Source: Streptomyces roseoverticillatus (GTDB taxonomy: Bacteria; Actinomycetota; Actinomycetes; Streptomycetales; Streptomycetaceae). Taken from it: 64,000 nucleotides of DNA. Every line of letters starts with the position of its first letter. The stretch's first letter is position 1. Of the stretch, positions 8,998 to 16,227 are shown in pieces. A program made the translations under genes and the position numbers. The notes beneath the pieces were generated by a model. That model was given only the letters and a program-made list of their open reading frames with translations. It was not told where the DNA came from and searched no databases. The DNA lies in contig NZ_JOFL01000003.1 of the NCBI RefSeq assembly GCF_000719265.1, forward strand, positions 62,001 through 126,000. The letters run 5' to 3'.

Positions 8998-9615
8998 ATG
9001 TCCCCGCGCAGCGCGTCGGCCAACGAGGAGATGCGCCGCCGTTCCCGTGAGCGGCTGCTCCAGGCGACGGTCGAGCTCATCGGTGAACGCGGGTACGAGG
9101 CGACGACGCTCGCCGACATCGCCGACCGGGCGGGCACGGCGCGCGGCCTCGTCTCGTACTACTTCCCGGGCAAGCGGCAGTTGCTGCAGTCCGCGGTGCA
9201 CCGCGTGATGCACTTGGAGCTCGAGGCCGGCCTGGAGCGCGCCCCGTGCGCCCGGGACGGCCGCGAGCGCCTCGCCCGCGCGATCGACGCGATCCTCGGG
9301 CTCGCGCGGGACCGGCCGCTGCTGATGCGCACCCACATGGCCGGAATCCTCCAGGCGGAAGGATTCATCCAGTGCCCTGAGCAGCAGCGCCTCGCGCACC
9401 TGCTGCACGACACGGTGGCGGCCTACGGTTCCCCCGACCCCGACACGGACTACCCGCTGCTGCGCGCGCTGCTGATGGGCGCCGTCGTGGCGGTCCTGCT
9501 GCCGGGCGCCCCCATGCCGTTCGAACGCCTGCGCGCGGAGCTGTTCCAGCGCTACGGGCTCGACTGGGGCCTGGGGATTCCGCCCGGTCCCGAGCCGCCG
9601 CCCGCCGGCACCTGA
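8998..9615 (+). CDS. TetR/AcrR family transcriptional regulator
   Basis: A 205-residue repressor. The N-terminal helix-turn-helix is typical: ERLLQATVELIGERGYEATT, then LADIADRAGTARGLVSYYF (about residues 38-56). The C-terminal ligand domain is helical and unspecific. ATG at 8998 follows AGGAG at 8986-8990, and a TATATT hexamer at 8960-8965 is a plausible -10. It is transcribed in the same direction as the ferredoxin reductase gene 130 bp downstream and the HAD gene upstream, so its target is not obvious from a divergent partner. Confidence 0.85.
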   Translation: MSPRSASANEEMRRRSRERLLQATVELIGERGYEATTLADIADRAGTARGLVSYYFPGKRQLLQSAVHRVMHLELEAGLERAPCARDGRERLARAIDAILGLARDRPLLMRTHMAGILQAEGFIQCPEQQRLAHLLHDTVAAYGSPDPDTDYPLLRALLMGAVVAVLLPGAPMPFERLRAELFQRYGLDWGLGIPPGPEPPPAGT

Positions 9616-9747
9616 GCAGCGGCTACGCCCCGTCCGGCCCTCCCGAACCGGCCATGCCCGCCTGTCGCACTCCCGTCCAGCGGTCCCCGGTGCGATCCTG
9701 GAGGGACCTGCGGGACATCTGCGGAGATCCGCGGAAAGGGGCCCACC

Positions 9748-11103
9748 GTGCTTCGCATCGCCGTCGTCGGGTCGGGGCCGAGCGGGGTCTACACCGCCCA
9801 GGCCCTGGTGCAGCAGCGGGACGTCCCCGGCGTGACGGTGGACGTGCTGGACCGGCTGCCCTGCCCGTACGGGCTGGTGCGCTACGGCGTCGCGCCCGAC
9901 CACGAGAAGATCAAGTCGCTGCAGAACAACCTGCGGGCCGCCATGGAGCACCCGGGCATCAGGTTCTTCGGCAACGTCCCGGTGGGCGACGGCCCACGCG
10001 GCCTGGCGCCGCGCAGGCTGCTGGAGATGTACCACGCGGTGGTCTACTGCGTCGGGGCCGCGACCGACCGGCGGCTCGGCATCCCGGGCGAGGAGCTGCC
10101 CGGCAGCTTCTCGGCCACGGAGTTCGTCTCCTGGTACAGCGCCCATCCGGACGCTCTGCCTGGCGGGTTCGTGCTGGGCGCGCGCTCCGCGGTCGTCATC
10201 GGCATGGGGAACGTCGCCGTCGACGTGGCCCGCGTGCTGGGGCGCGGCCCCGGCGAACTGCACCACACCGACGTGCCGGACGCCGCCCTGGGAGCGCTCG
10301 CGGAGAGCCGGGTGACGGACATCCACATGGTCGGCCGGCGCGGGCCCTCGCAGGCGAAGTTCACCACGAAGGAGCTGCGCGAGCTGGGCGCTCTGCCGGG
10401 TGCGGAGACGCTCGTACGGGCCGGGGAGGCGGCGCTCGATCCCGCGTGGGCCGACCCCGGCGGGCTGCCCGCGGCGGGGCGGCGCAACGTGGAGGTCCTG
10501 CGCGACTGGGCCGGACGGCCTCCGGCGGGCCGCCCGCGCCGAATCCACCTGCGGTTCTTCCTCCGGCCCGTCGCCCTGCTCGGCGACGGTGCGGTGCGCG
10601 CCGTGCGCTTCGAGCGGACGGTCCCGGACGGCCGCGGCGGCATCGCCGGGACGGGTGAGTTCGAGGACGTCGAGGCGCAGCTGGTGCTGCGCTCGGTGGG
10701 CTACCGCGGGGTGCCGATCGCGGGTCTGCCGTTCGACGGCGGGCTGGGGACCGTGCCGAACGCGGAAGGCCGGGTGCTGCGGGACGGCGTGCCGTCGCCC
10801 GGCGAGTACGTGGCGGGGTGGATCAAGCGCGGTCCGACGGGTGTGATCGGCACGAACCGCTCGTGTGCGAAGGAGACGGTGACGTCCCTGCTGGCCGATG
10901 CCGGGGCGCTCGCGGAGCGCACGCCCGTGACCGCCGAGGAGGCGCGGGCCGCCCTGCGGGCGGCGGGGCGGCAGCCCGTGGAGTGGACGGGCTGGCTGGG
11001 CATCGAGGCCGCGGAGGCCGCTCTGGGCCGGCGGCTGGGGCGCGGGCCGGTGAAGATCCCGGACTGGGCGGGGCTGCTGTCCGCGGCGCGCGCCGGCGGC
11101 TGA
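9748..11103 (+). CDS. FAD-dependent ferredoxin/adrenodoxin-type NADP+ reductase (FprA-like)
   Basis: A 451-residue flavoprotein of the adrenodoxin reductase/FprA family. The FAD dinucleotide motif VVGSGPSGVYTAQAL is at the N-terminus. The diagnostic LPCPYGLVRYGVAPDH follows, and a second NADP Rossmann motif IGMGNVAVDVARVL lies mid-protein. The C-terminal GWIKRGPTGVIGTNRSCAKET block is also typical. It passes electrons from NADPH to ferredoxin, probably for cytochromes P450 or biosynthetic reductases. Length is normal for the family. GTG at 9748 is preceded by GGAAAGGGG. No ferredoxin or P450 gene is nearby, so its partner must be encoded elsewhere. Confidence 0.92.
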   Translation: MLRIAVVGSGPSGVYTAQALVQQRDVPGVTVDVLDRLPCPYGLVRYGVAPDHEKIKSLQNNLRAAMEHPGIRFFGNVPVGDGPRGLAPRRLLEMYHAVVYCVGAATDRRLGIPGEELPGSFSATEFVSWYSAHPDALPGGFVLGARSAVVIGMGNVAVDVARVLGRGPGELHHTDVPDAALGALAESRVTDIHMVGRRGPSQAKFTTKELRELGALPGAETLVRAGEAALDPAWADPGGLPAAGRRNVEVLRDWAGRPPAGRPRRIHLRFFLRPVALLGDGAVRAVRFERTVPDGRGGIAGTGEFEDVEAQLVLRSVGYRGVPIAGLPFDGGLGTVPNAEGRVLRDGVPSPGEYVAGWIKRGPTGVIGTNRSCAKETVTSLLADAGALAERTPVTAEEARAALRAAGRQPVEWTGWLGIEAAEAALGRRLGRGPVKIPDWAGLLSAARAGG

Positions 11104-11127
11104 CGGCCCCCGGGCCGGAGGTCTCCG

Positions 11128-11502
11128 TCAGGACTCGCCGCCCGGGCGGGACGCCTGGAGCGACGCCGCCGTGAGGACGGAGTCGAGCAGCCCGGGGAAG
11201 AGCGCTTCGAGGTCCTCGCGGCGCAGGGCGTTCATCTTCGCGGTGCCCCGGTAGATCTGCCGGACCACGCCGTTCTCGCGCAGCACGCGGAAGTGGTGGG
11301 TCGTCGTCGACTTACTGACCGGGAGGTCGAAGACCGAGCAGTTCAACTCGCCCTCTCCCGCAGCGAGGTCACGCACGATCTGCAGGCGCATGGGGTCGGA
11401 GAGCGCGTGCAGCACGCCCTCCAGGCGGATGTCCGCGCGGTCCGGGTGCTCCAGGGAGCGGCCGCTCGGCGACGGCTGCTTCTTTGCTCTCTGCACCGGC
11501 AC
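11128..11502 (-). CDS. ArsR family winged-helix regulator
   Basis: A 124-residue ArsR-type repressor: LEGVLHALSDPMRLQIVRDL, then FDLPVSKSTTTHHFRVLREN as recognition helix and wing. GTG at 11502 was chosen for its strong upstream GGAGGAG; the frame stays open further upstream but lacks a start context. One cysteine (NCSVFD) sits just before the recognition helix. This is where metal-sensing ArsR proteins carry CxC or CxxC, but a second Cys is missing, so metal sensing is doubtful. It is divergent from an old-yellow-enzyme gene and probably controls both through the TACGAG dyads in the shared spacer. Confidence 0.87.
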   Translation of the reverse strand: MPVQRAKKQPSPSGRSLEHPDRADIRLEGVLHALSDPMRLQIVRDLAAGEGELNCSVFDLPVSKSTTTHHFRVLRENGVVRQIYRGTAKMNALRREDLEALFPGLLDSVLTAASLQASRPGGES

Positions 11503-11506
11503 GGCT

Positions 11507-11640
11507 GCTCCTCCAGGTACGCCGGGGATCTCCACGACGCCCCCATTGTACGAGGACCCTCGTAGTTTGACATCTCTCGTACTACGAGGGTTATCGTACG
11601 ACCAGCCCGCCGTGGAGACCCCCGGCGTATCTGGAGGAGC
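11507..11640. repeat. 30-nt inverted duplication carrying both ribosome-binding sites
   Basis: The reverse complement of 11507-11536 matches 11611-11640 at 28 of 30 positions. Each arm contains CCCCGGCGTA followed by CTGGAGGAGC, which holds the Shine-Dalgarno of the ArsR gene (left, minus strand) or the OYE gene (right, plus strand). The two divergent messages therefore have nearly identical leaders. The operators lie between the arms. Confidence 0.9.
11549..11597. promoter_or_regulatory. Divergent operator-promoter region with TACGAG dyads
   Basis: Two inverted repeats lie here: TACGAGG-AC-CCTCGTA at 11549-11564 and CTCGTA-C-TACGAG at 11576-11588, with a further TCGTACGA just downstream. 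TTGACA at 11567-11572 and TATCGT at 11592-11597 are a candidate -35/-10 for the OYE gene, so bound repressor would block the polymerase. The ArsR protein encoded next door is the natural candidate ligand. Confidence 0.7.
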
Positions 11641-11645
11641 CCGCT

Positions 11646-12758
11646 GTGACTGCCATGACCGCCATGACCGCACTCTTCACTCCGTACGACCTGCGCTCGC
11701 TCACCGTTCCCAACCGGATCTGGATGGCCCCGATGTGCCAGTACAGCGCCGAGGTCTTCGGACCGAACGCGGGCGTCGCCGGCGACTGGCACTTCGCGCA
11801 CTACGCCGCCCGCGCGACCGGCGGCGCGGGGCTGATCCTGGTGGAGGCGACCGCGGTCAGCCCCGAGGGCCGCATCAGCCCGGCCGATCTCGGGCTCTGG
11901 AACGACACCCAGGCCGGGGCGCTCCGCCGCATCGCCTCGTTCCTCAAGGAGCGCGGCACCGTGCCGGGCATCCAGCTCGGGCACGCCGGCCGCAAGGCGG
12001 CCACCGACCGGCCGTGGCGCGGCGGCGGGCCGGCGGGCCCGGACGAGGGCTGGCAGCCGGCCGCCCCGAGCGCGCTGCCGTACGCGCCGGGCCATCCCGT
12101 ACCCGACGCGTTGACGGTGGAACAGATCCAGCAGGTGGTGCGGCAGTTCGCGGAGGCGGCGCAGCGCGCCCTGGCCGCCGGCTTCCAGGTCGTGGAGGTG
12201 CACGGCGCGCACGGCTACCTCATCCACGAGTTCCTGTCCCCGCTCAGCAACCGGCGCACCGACACCTACGGGGGTTCGTTCGAGAACCGGGCGCGCTTCG
12301 CGCTGGAGGTCGTGGAAGCGGTGCGCGCGGTGTGGCCGGAGGAACTGCCGGTGTTCTTCCGGACGTCGGCGACGGACTGGGTGGCGGAGAACCCCGAGGA
12401 CGGGCGCGACGGCTGGACCGCCGACGACACCGTGCGCCTCGCGCGCGAGCTGCGGGTCCGCGGCGTGGACCTGCTGGACGTCTCCACGGGCGGCATCACC
12501 TCAGGCATCCGCATCCCCACCGGCCCCGGCTACCAGGTGCCGTTCGCCCGCCGGGTCCGCGCGGAGGCCGGCCTGCCGACCGCCGCGGTCGGCCTGATCA
12601 CCGAGCCGCAGCAGGCCGAGAAGATCCTCGCCGCCGGTGAGGCCGACGCCGTTCTGCTCGGCCGCGAACTGCTCCGCGACCCGCACTGGCCCCACCGCGC
12701 GGCGGCCGCGCTCGGTGCGGCGAAGCGCCTGCCCGACCAGTACGGCTGGGCCGTCTGA
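11646..12758 (+). CDS. NADH:flavin oxidoreductase, old yellow enzyme family (YqjM-like)
   Basis: A 370-residue FMN TIM-barrel enzyme. The N-terminal block APMCQYS carries a cysteine (about residue 31) in the place of the flavin-tuning Cys of YqjM-class enzymes. The active-site pair lies in EVHGAHGYLIHEFLSPLSN, followed by RTDTYGGSFENRARF, both hallmarks of the family. The C-terminal VGLITEPQQAEKIL/ADAVLLGRELLRDP binds the FMN phosphate. It should reduce activated alkenes or quinone-like electrophiles with NAD(P)H. The GTG start has GGAGGAG upstream. It is divergent from the ArsR gene, so induction by a toxic electrophile is a reasonable guess. Confidence 0.93.
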   Translation: MTAMTAMTALFTPYDLRSLTVPNRIWMAPMCQYSAEVFGPNAGVAGDWHFAHYAARATGGAGLILVEATAVSPEGRISPADLGLWNDTQAGALRRIASFLKERGTVPGIQLGHAGRKAATDRPWRGGGPAGPDEGWQPAAPSALPYAPGHPVPDALTVEQIQQVVRQFAEAAQRALAAGFQVVEVHGAHGYLIHEFLSPLSNRRTDTYGGSFENRARFALEVVEAVRAVWPEELPVFFRTSATDWVAENPEDGRDGWTADDTVRLARELRVRGVDLLDVSTGGITSGIRIPTGPGYQVPFARRVRAEAGLPTAAVGLITEPQQAEKILAAGEADAVLLGRELLRDPHWPHRAAAALGAAKRLPDQYGWAV

Positions 12759-12950
12759 GACGCAAGGGGCAGCCGCGGCCCGTGGGCCACACGTACGGCT
12801 GAATCCGCCGGACGGGAAAGGGCGGGCGTACGCGCTGCTCCCGCCCGGCCCGGCCCCCGGAGCCGGGATGCGAGCGCGGCCCCTCCCTCGCGTACGATCC
12901 TAGACTTGCGCAACTGCCAGCAGTCTGTATTACAGGGAGGGGCGGCAGCT

Positions 12951-13628
12951 GTGGCTGCACGACCTTTGCACGAGATCGTCGAACCGGGCTGGGCAAAGGC
13001 CCTGGAGCCGGTGGCCGACCGGATCGCCGCGATGGGCGACTTCCTGCGCGCCGAAATCGCCGCGGGCCGCACGTACCTGCCATCGGGCGCCAACGTCCTG
13101 CGCGCCTTCCAGCAGCCGTTCGACGACGTCCGGGTGCTGATCGTGGGTCAGGACCCGTACCCGACGCCGGGGCACGCAGTCGGGCTGAGCTTCTCCGTGG
13201 CGCCCGAGGTGCGCCCGCTGCCCGGCAGTCTGGAGAACATATACCGCGAGATGCACACCGACCTGGGGCTGCCGCGGCCGTCCAACGGCGACCTCACGCC
13301 GTGGACCCGGCAGGGCGTCCTGCTCCTCAACAGGGCGCTGACCACCGCCCCGCGCAAGCCCGCCGCACACCGCGGCAAGGGTTGGGAGGAGGTCACCGAG
13401 CAGGCGATCCGGGCGCTGGTCGAACGGGGGCGGCCGCTGGTGGCGATCCTCTGGGGGCGCGACGCGCGCAACCTGCGGCCACTGCTGGGGCAGGTGCCGT
13501 CCGTGGAGTCGGCGCACCCCTCCCCCATGTCGGCCGACCGCGGCTTCTTCGGCTCGCGGCCGTTCAGCCGCGCCAACGACCTGCTGGCGCGCCAGGGCTC
13601 GGCCCCGGTGGACTGGCAGCTTCCGTGA
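12951..13628 (+). CDS. ung: Uracil-DNA glycosylase (family 1)
   Basis: A 225-residue UDG. The water-activating loop [17 protein letters not shown] (GQDPYP at residues 66-71, catalytic Asp 68) and the DNA-intercalating loop [18 protein letters not shown] are both intact, as is LLLNRALTT for uracil recognition. It removes uracil from DNA to start base-excision repair. GTG at 12951 has AGGGAGGGG upstream. TACGAT (12893-12898) or TAGACT (12901-12906) could be the -10. Streptomycetes often carry two ung copies; which this is cannot be told from the window. Two very small frames and then a sugar kinase follow with start/stop overlaps. Confidence 0.95.
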   Translation: MAARPLHEIVEPGWAKALEPVADRIAAMGDFLRAEIAAGRTYLPSGANVLRAFQQPFDDVRVLIVGQDPYPTPGHAVGLSFSVAPEVRPLPGSLENIYREMHTDLGLPRPSNGDLTPWTRQGVLLLNRALTTAPRKPAAHRGKGWEEVTEQAIRALVERGRPLVAILWGRDARNLRPLLGQVPSVESAHPSPMSADRGFFGSRPFSRANDLLARQGSAPVDWQLP

Positions 13629-13777
13629 TGCGTGCGGCGGCCTCCGCGGTGCTTGCGGCATCCGCCGTGCCGCCTGCGGCCGTGCCCCCGGTCCGGGCGG
13701 CGGCCCGGGGGCTGCTGCCGCATCACCGGCAGTGCGGCCTCGCCGCAGGGCGCCTGCACGTGGGGGCGGCCCAGTGA
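13628..13777 (+). CDS. Possible 49-residue coupled ORF after ung
   Basis: ATG at 13628 overlaps the ung stop (TGATG). The frame runs 49 codons: Ala-rich, starting [20 protein letters not shown], with a weak hydrophobic N-terminus and no recognised domain. Its stop overlaps the GTG of the next small frame. It has no ribosome site of its own, so it would depend on re-initiation. It may simply be untranslated spacer. Confidence 0.25.
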   Translation: MRAAASAVLAASAVPPAAVPPVRAAARGLLPHHRQCGLAAGRLHVGAAQ

Positions 13778-13869
13778 ACACGGCGGCCGAGTACGTGCCG
13801 GGCACCGCGGCGGCAGGCCGGGAGCCCGGCCCTGCCAAGGGGCGCCTCCTGACGCGGCCGGCCCGGTGA
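13774..13869 (+). CDS. Possible 31-residue coupled ORF ahead of the sugar kinase
   Basis: GTG at 13774 overlaps the stop of the previous small frame. The 31-codon frame ends at TGA 13867-13869, overlapping the GTG of the kinase. Composition is unremarkable and no domain is visible. The only argument for it is the unbroken chain of start/stop overlaps. Confidence 0.15.
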   Translation: MNTAAEYVPGTAAAGREPGPAKGRLLTRPAR

Positions 13870-14930
13870 GCCCGGCGACCGGTCACGTCCTCGGCGTCGA
13901 CTCCGGCGGCTCGGGGATCCGCGTCGCCCTGCGCGCGGTCCCGGCCGGCAGCCCGGACCTGGCCTGGTCCTCCTCCGTCCCGGCAGCCGTCGGCGAGCAG
14001 GGCATCGACGCCCGGGACCTGCTCGGCCAGGTGCTGCCCGCGGCCCGGAGCCTGCTGGCGCGGGCCGGGGCGCAGCACTGCGAGGCCGTCTGCGTGGGCG
14101 CCGCCGGCATGGTCTCGCTCGGGGCGGACCTGCGCGCCGTCCTGCCCCCGGCCCTGCGCGAGGCCCTCGGCGCGCGAAGGCTCGCCCTGGCCGCGGACGC
14201 CGTCACCGCCTACGCCGGCGCCCTGGGCCAGCGGCCGGGAGCCGTCGTCGCCGCGGGCACCGGGCTGATCGCGGTGGGCACGGACCTGACCGCGGAGGGC
14301 GGCTGGCGGCGCGCCGACGGCTGGGGCCATCTGCTCGGCGACTGCGGGAGCGGCGCCTGGATCGGCCGCGCCGGCCTGGAGGCGGCGATGCGGGCGTACG
14401 ACGGGCGGGCCGGCGGTTCGCACGCGCTGCTGGAGCGGCTGCAGGCGGTCTTCGGCCCGCCGCCGGAGCTGCCCGCCGCCCTGTATCCCCGGGCGGACCG
14501 GCCCGCCGTCCTCGCCTCGTTCGCCCCGGAGGTGTCCCGGTGCGCCCCGGCCGACCCGGTGGCGGCCGGCATCCTGCGCCGGGCGGCCCGGCACATCGCC
14601 GAGGCGGCGGCGGCGGTCTGCCCGCCGCCCCGGCCCGGCCGGGAAGCGACCCGGGCAGCAGTCGGCCGGCAGGCAGGTCTGGTGGATCCGGCCGACGAGG
14701 TGTATGGGACCGGCGATGCTTACGACGTGGCCGTTACCGGCGGCCTCCTCCGCATGGGCGCACCCCTGCTCGCACCCCTGCGCGAGGAGTTGCAATTGCA
14801 ACTTCCCCGTGCGCGTCCGGTCGCCGCGGCGGGCGAGCCCCTGGACGGCGCGTTGTGCGTGGCCGAAGCCCTGCTGACGGACAGTCTGCTGCTGCCGGCC
14901 GATCCACCGATGCTCCGCATCGTTTGCTGA
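13866..14930 (+). CDS. BadF/BadG-type N-acetylglucosamine kinase-like ATPase
   Basis: A 354-residue ASKHA-fold kinase. The phosphate-1 motif LGVDSGGSGIR is at the N-terminus, AAGTGLIAVG is the adenosine/phosphate-2 region, and DGWGHLLGDCGSGAWIG is the sugar-binding signature of the GlcNAc kinase branch. It probably phosphorylates an N-acetylated amino sugar at C6, feeding amino-sugar recycling. GTG at 13866 overlaps the stop of a 31-codon frame; a poor ribosome site suggests coupling to upstream translation. It is otherwise unrelated to ung in function. Confidence 0.83.
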   Translation: MSPATGHVLGVDSGGSGIRVALRAVPAGSPDLAWSSSVPAAVGEQGIDARDLLGQVLPAARSLLARAGAQHCEAVCVGAAGMVSLGADLRAVLPPALREALGARRLALAADAVTAYAGALGQRPGAVVAAGTGLIAVGTDLTAEGGWRRADGWGHLLGDCGSGAWIGRAGLEAAMRAYDGRAGGSHALLERLQAVFGPPPELPAALYPRADRPAVLASFAPEVSRCAPADPVAAGILRRAARHIAEAAAAVCPPPRPGREATRAAVGRQAGLVDPADEVYGTGDAYDVAVTGGLLRMGAPLLAPLREELQLQLPRARPVAAAGEPLDGALCVAEALLTDSLLLPADPPMLRIVC

Positions 14931-14949
14931 CCGCTTCCGATCACGCCCG

Positions 14950-14975
14950 TACGCTTCTGCGATGAGCGTATTTTT
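14950..14975 (+). terminator. Candidate Rho-independent terminator
   Basis: TACGCT (14950-14955) pairs with AGCGTA (14965-14970) around a 9-nt loop and is followed by five T. The stem is short. Flanking CGCCC/GGGCG could extend pairing outside the T-run. It lies 20 bp after the sugar kinase stop. Confidence 0.45.
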
Positions 14976-15056
14976 GGGCGAATAAATCCGGACAGACACC
15001 ACCGGGACGCCCCCACCCGAACGGCCGAGTGCCCCGAACGACTAACATGCGGCGCC

Positions 15057-15995
15057 ATGAGCTCCCCCACAGGGCCTGCGCCTGGCCTGCCTGTACGAAT
15101 GCCGCGACCCCGTCAGCCCGGACGGCACCGGCGGCCGGAGCCGGCGGCCGCCCCCGCCGGCGCGCCGCCGCTGGTGCTCGCCGTCCCGGGGCTCCCCGAC
15201 ACGGCGACGCGCCTCCTCGCCGAGGAGGTCCTCAGCATCGCGCGCTCCGAGCTCCCGGGGCTCGACGCCCGCATCGGCTACGTGGACGCCGACGGCGGCG
15301 CCGAGGGCTACCCGCCCCTCGAGTCCGTCCTCGCCTACGCCGCCGCGCAGCGCACCGCTCGCGCGAGCGAAGCCCGCGAAGCCGGTGCCGAGGACGGCGC
15401 CGCCGACGTCTGGGACCAGTGGCCCCCGGCCGTCGTGGTGCCGCTCCTGGCCGGCCCCGACAACGCCCTCCTGCGCCGCGTCCGCCAGTCCGTCATGAGC
15501 AGCGGTTCCGCCGCCGAGCTCACCGACGCGCTCGGCCCGCACCCGCTGCTCGCCGAGGCCCTGCACGTCCGCCTGTCGGAGGCCGGCCTGGCCCGCGCCG
15601 ACCGCGCGCGACTGTTCACAGTTGCAACGGCGGCGGACGGGATCATCCTGGCGACGGTCGGCGGCGAGGAGGCCGTACAGGCCGCCGGGATCAGCGGCAT
15701 GCTGCTCTCCGCCCGCCTCGCCGTGCCGGTCCTCGCGGCCGCTCTCGACATCGAGGGCGACATCGCGCGCGCGGCCGACCAGCTGCGCGGCTCCGGCTCG
15801 CGGAACCTCGCGCTCGCTCCCGGCCTCATCGGCCCGGAGATCGCCGAGGGGATCGCGGACGCCGCCGCCAAGGAGGCGGACTGCACGGCGGCCGCGCCGC
15901 TCGGCGCCTACCCGGCGATCGGCAAGCTCGTCCTGGCGAAGTACGCCGAGGTGCTGGGCATATCCGTGCAGCCGGCCCAGAGCCCGGCGCGCTGA
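15057..15995 (+). CDS. CbiX/sirohydrochlorin chelatase-like protein, probably degenerate
   Basis: A 312-residue protein with the tandem half-domain layout of CbiX chelatases: VVVPLLAGPDNALLRRVRQS and LAEALHVRLSEAGLARADR in the first half, LAPGLIGPEIAEGIADAA in the second. The usual metal-binding HGSR at the first strand is absent: the strand reads LVLAVPGLPDTATRLL. Chelatase activity is therefore doubtful. The first 35 residues are Pro/Arg/Ala-rich and may not be structured. TAACAT at 15043-15048 lies 8 bp before the ATG, suggesting a nearly leaderless transcript. It faces the lactonase gene across a terminator. Confidence 0.7.
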   Translation: MSSPTGPAPGLPVRMPRPRQPGRHRRPEPAAAPAGAPPLVLAVPGLPDTATRLLAEEVLSIARSELPGLDARIGYVDADGGAEGYPPLESVLAYAAAQRTARASEAREAGAEDGAADVWDQWPPAVVVPLLAGPDNALLRRVRQSVMSSGSAAELTDALGPHPLLAEALHVRLSEAGLARADRARLFTVATAADGIILATVGGEEAVQAAGISGMLLSARLAVPVLAAALDIEGDIARAADQLRGSGSRNLALAPGLIGPEIAEGIADAAAKEADCTAAAPLGAYPAIGKLVLAKYAEVLGISVQPAQSPAR

Positions 15996-16080
15996 CCGTC
16001 CTCGCGACTGCGTTTCCGTACGGGTCCTGCGACCAGAGGGTGCCGTGACCGTCTGACCGCTCGACCCGCCGTTTCCCGGA

Positions 16081-16112
16081 AGAGGGGCTCCTGCACTGCG
16101 GAGAGCCCCTCT
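16081..16112. terminator. Terminator hairpin between convergent genes
   Basis: AGAGGGGCT at 16081-16089 pairs with AGCCCCTCT, with CTCC/GGAG continuing the stem inward past a 2-nt bulge. It lies downstream of the CbiX-like gene. Confidence 0.65.
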
Positions 16113-16151
16113 CGGCTTTCCTGGGCCCCGGGGCAAGGGATCGGGCCGAGG

Positions 16152-16227
16152 GCTCAGCGCACCTGACTCAGTGCCCGGGCTCAGCGCCTCGGGCTCAGTG
16201 CCTCGGGCTCAGTGCCTCGGGCTCAGT
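16152..16227. repeat. 14-bp phased CTGAG array ending on the lactonase stop codon
   Basis: On the minus strand CTGAG recurs about every 14 bp, six times. The three copies nearest the gene (16186-16199, 16200-16213, 16214-16227) are exact repeats of GCCTCGGGCTCAGT as read on the plus strand. The last copy contains the stop codon of the lactonase gene (16223-16225). The outer copies are diverged. Confidence 0.9.

Noticed and set aside
9748..14930. A biosynthetic gene cluster built on the reductase, OYE and kinase genes
   Set aside because: No core enzyme (polyketide synthase, peptide synthetase, terpene cyclase or RiPP precursor) is present; the genes have separate regulation.
15038..16048. 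Alternative Arg-rich reading frame over the CbiX-like gene
   Set aside because: No domain and extreme Arg/Pro content; the CbiX-like frame has the family pattern and a plausible promoter.
16152..16227. Possible CRISPR-like array
   Set aside because: Units are 14 bp and directly abutting with no spacers, and no cas genes are in the window.
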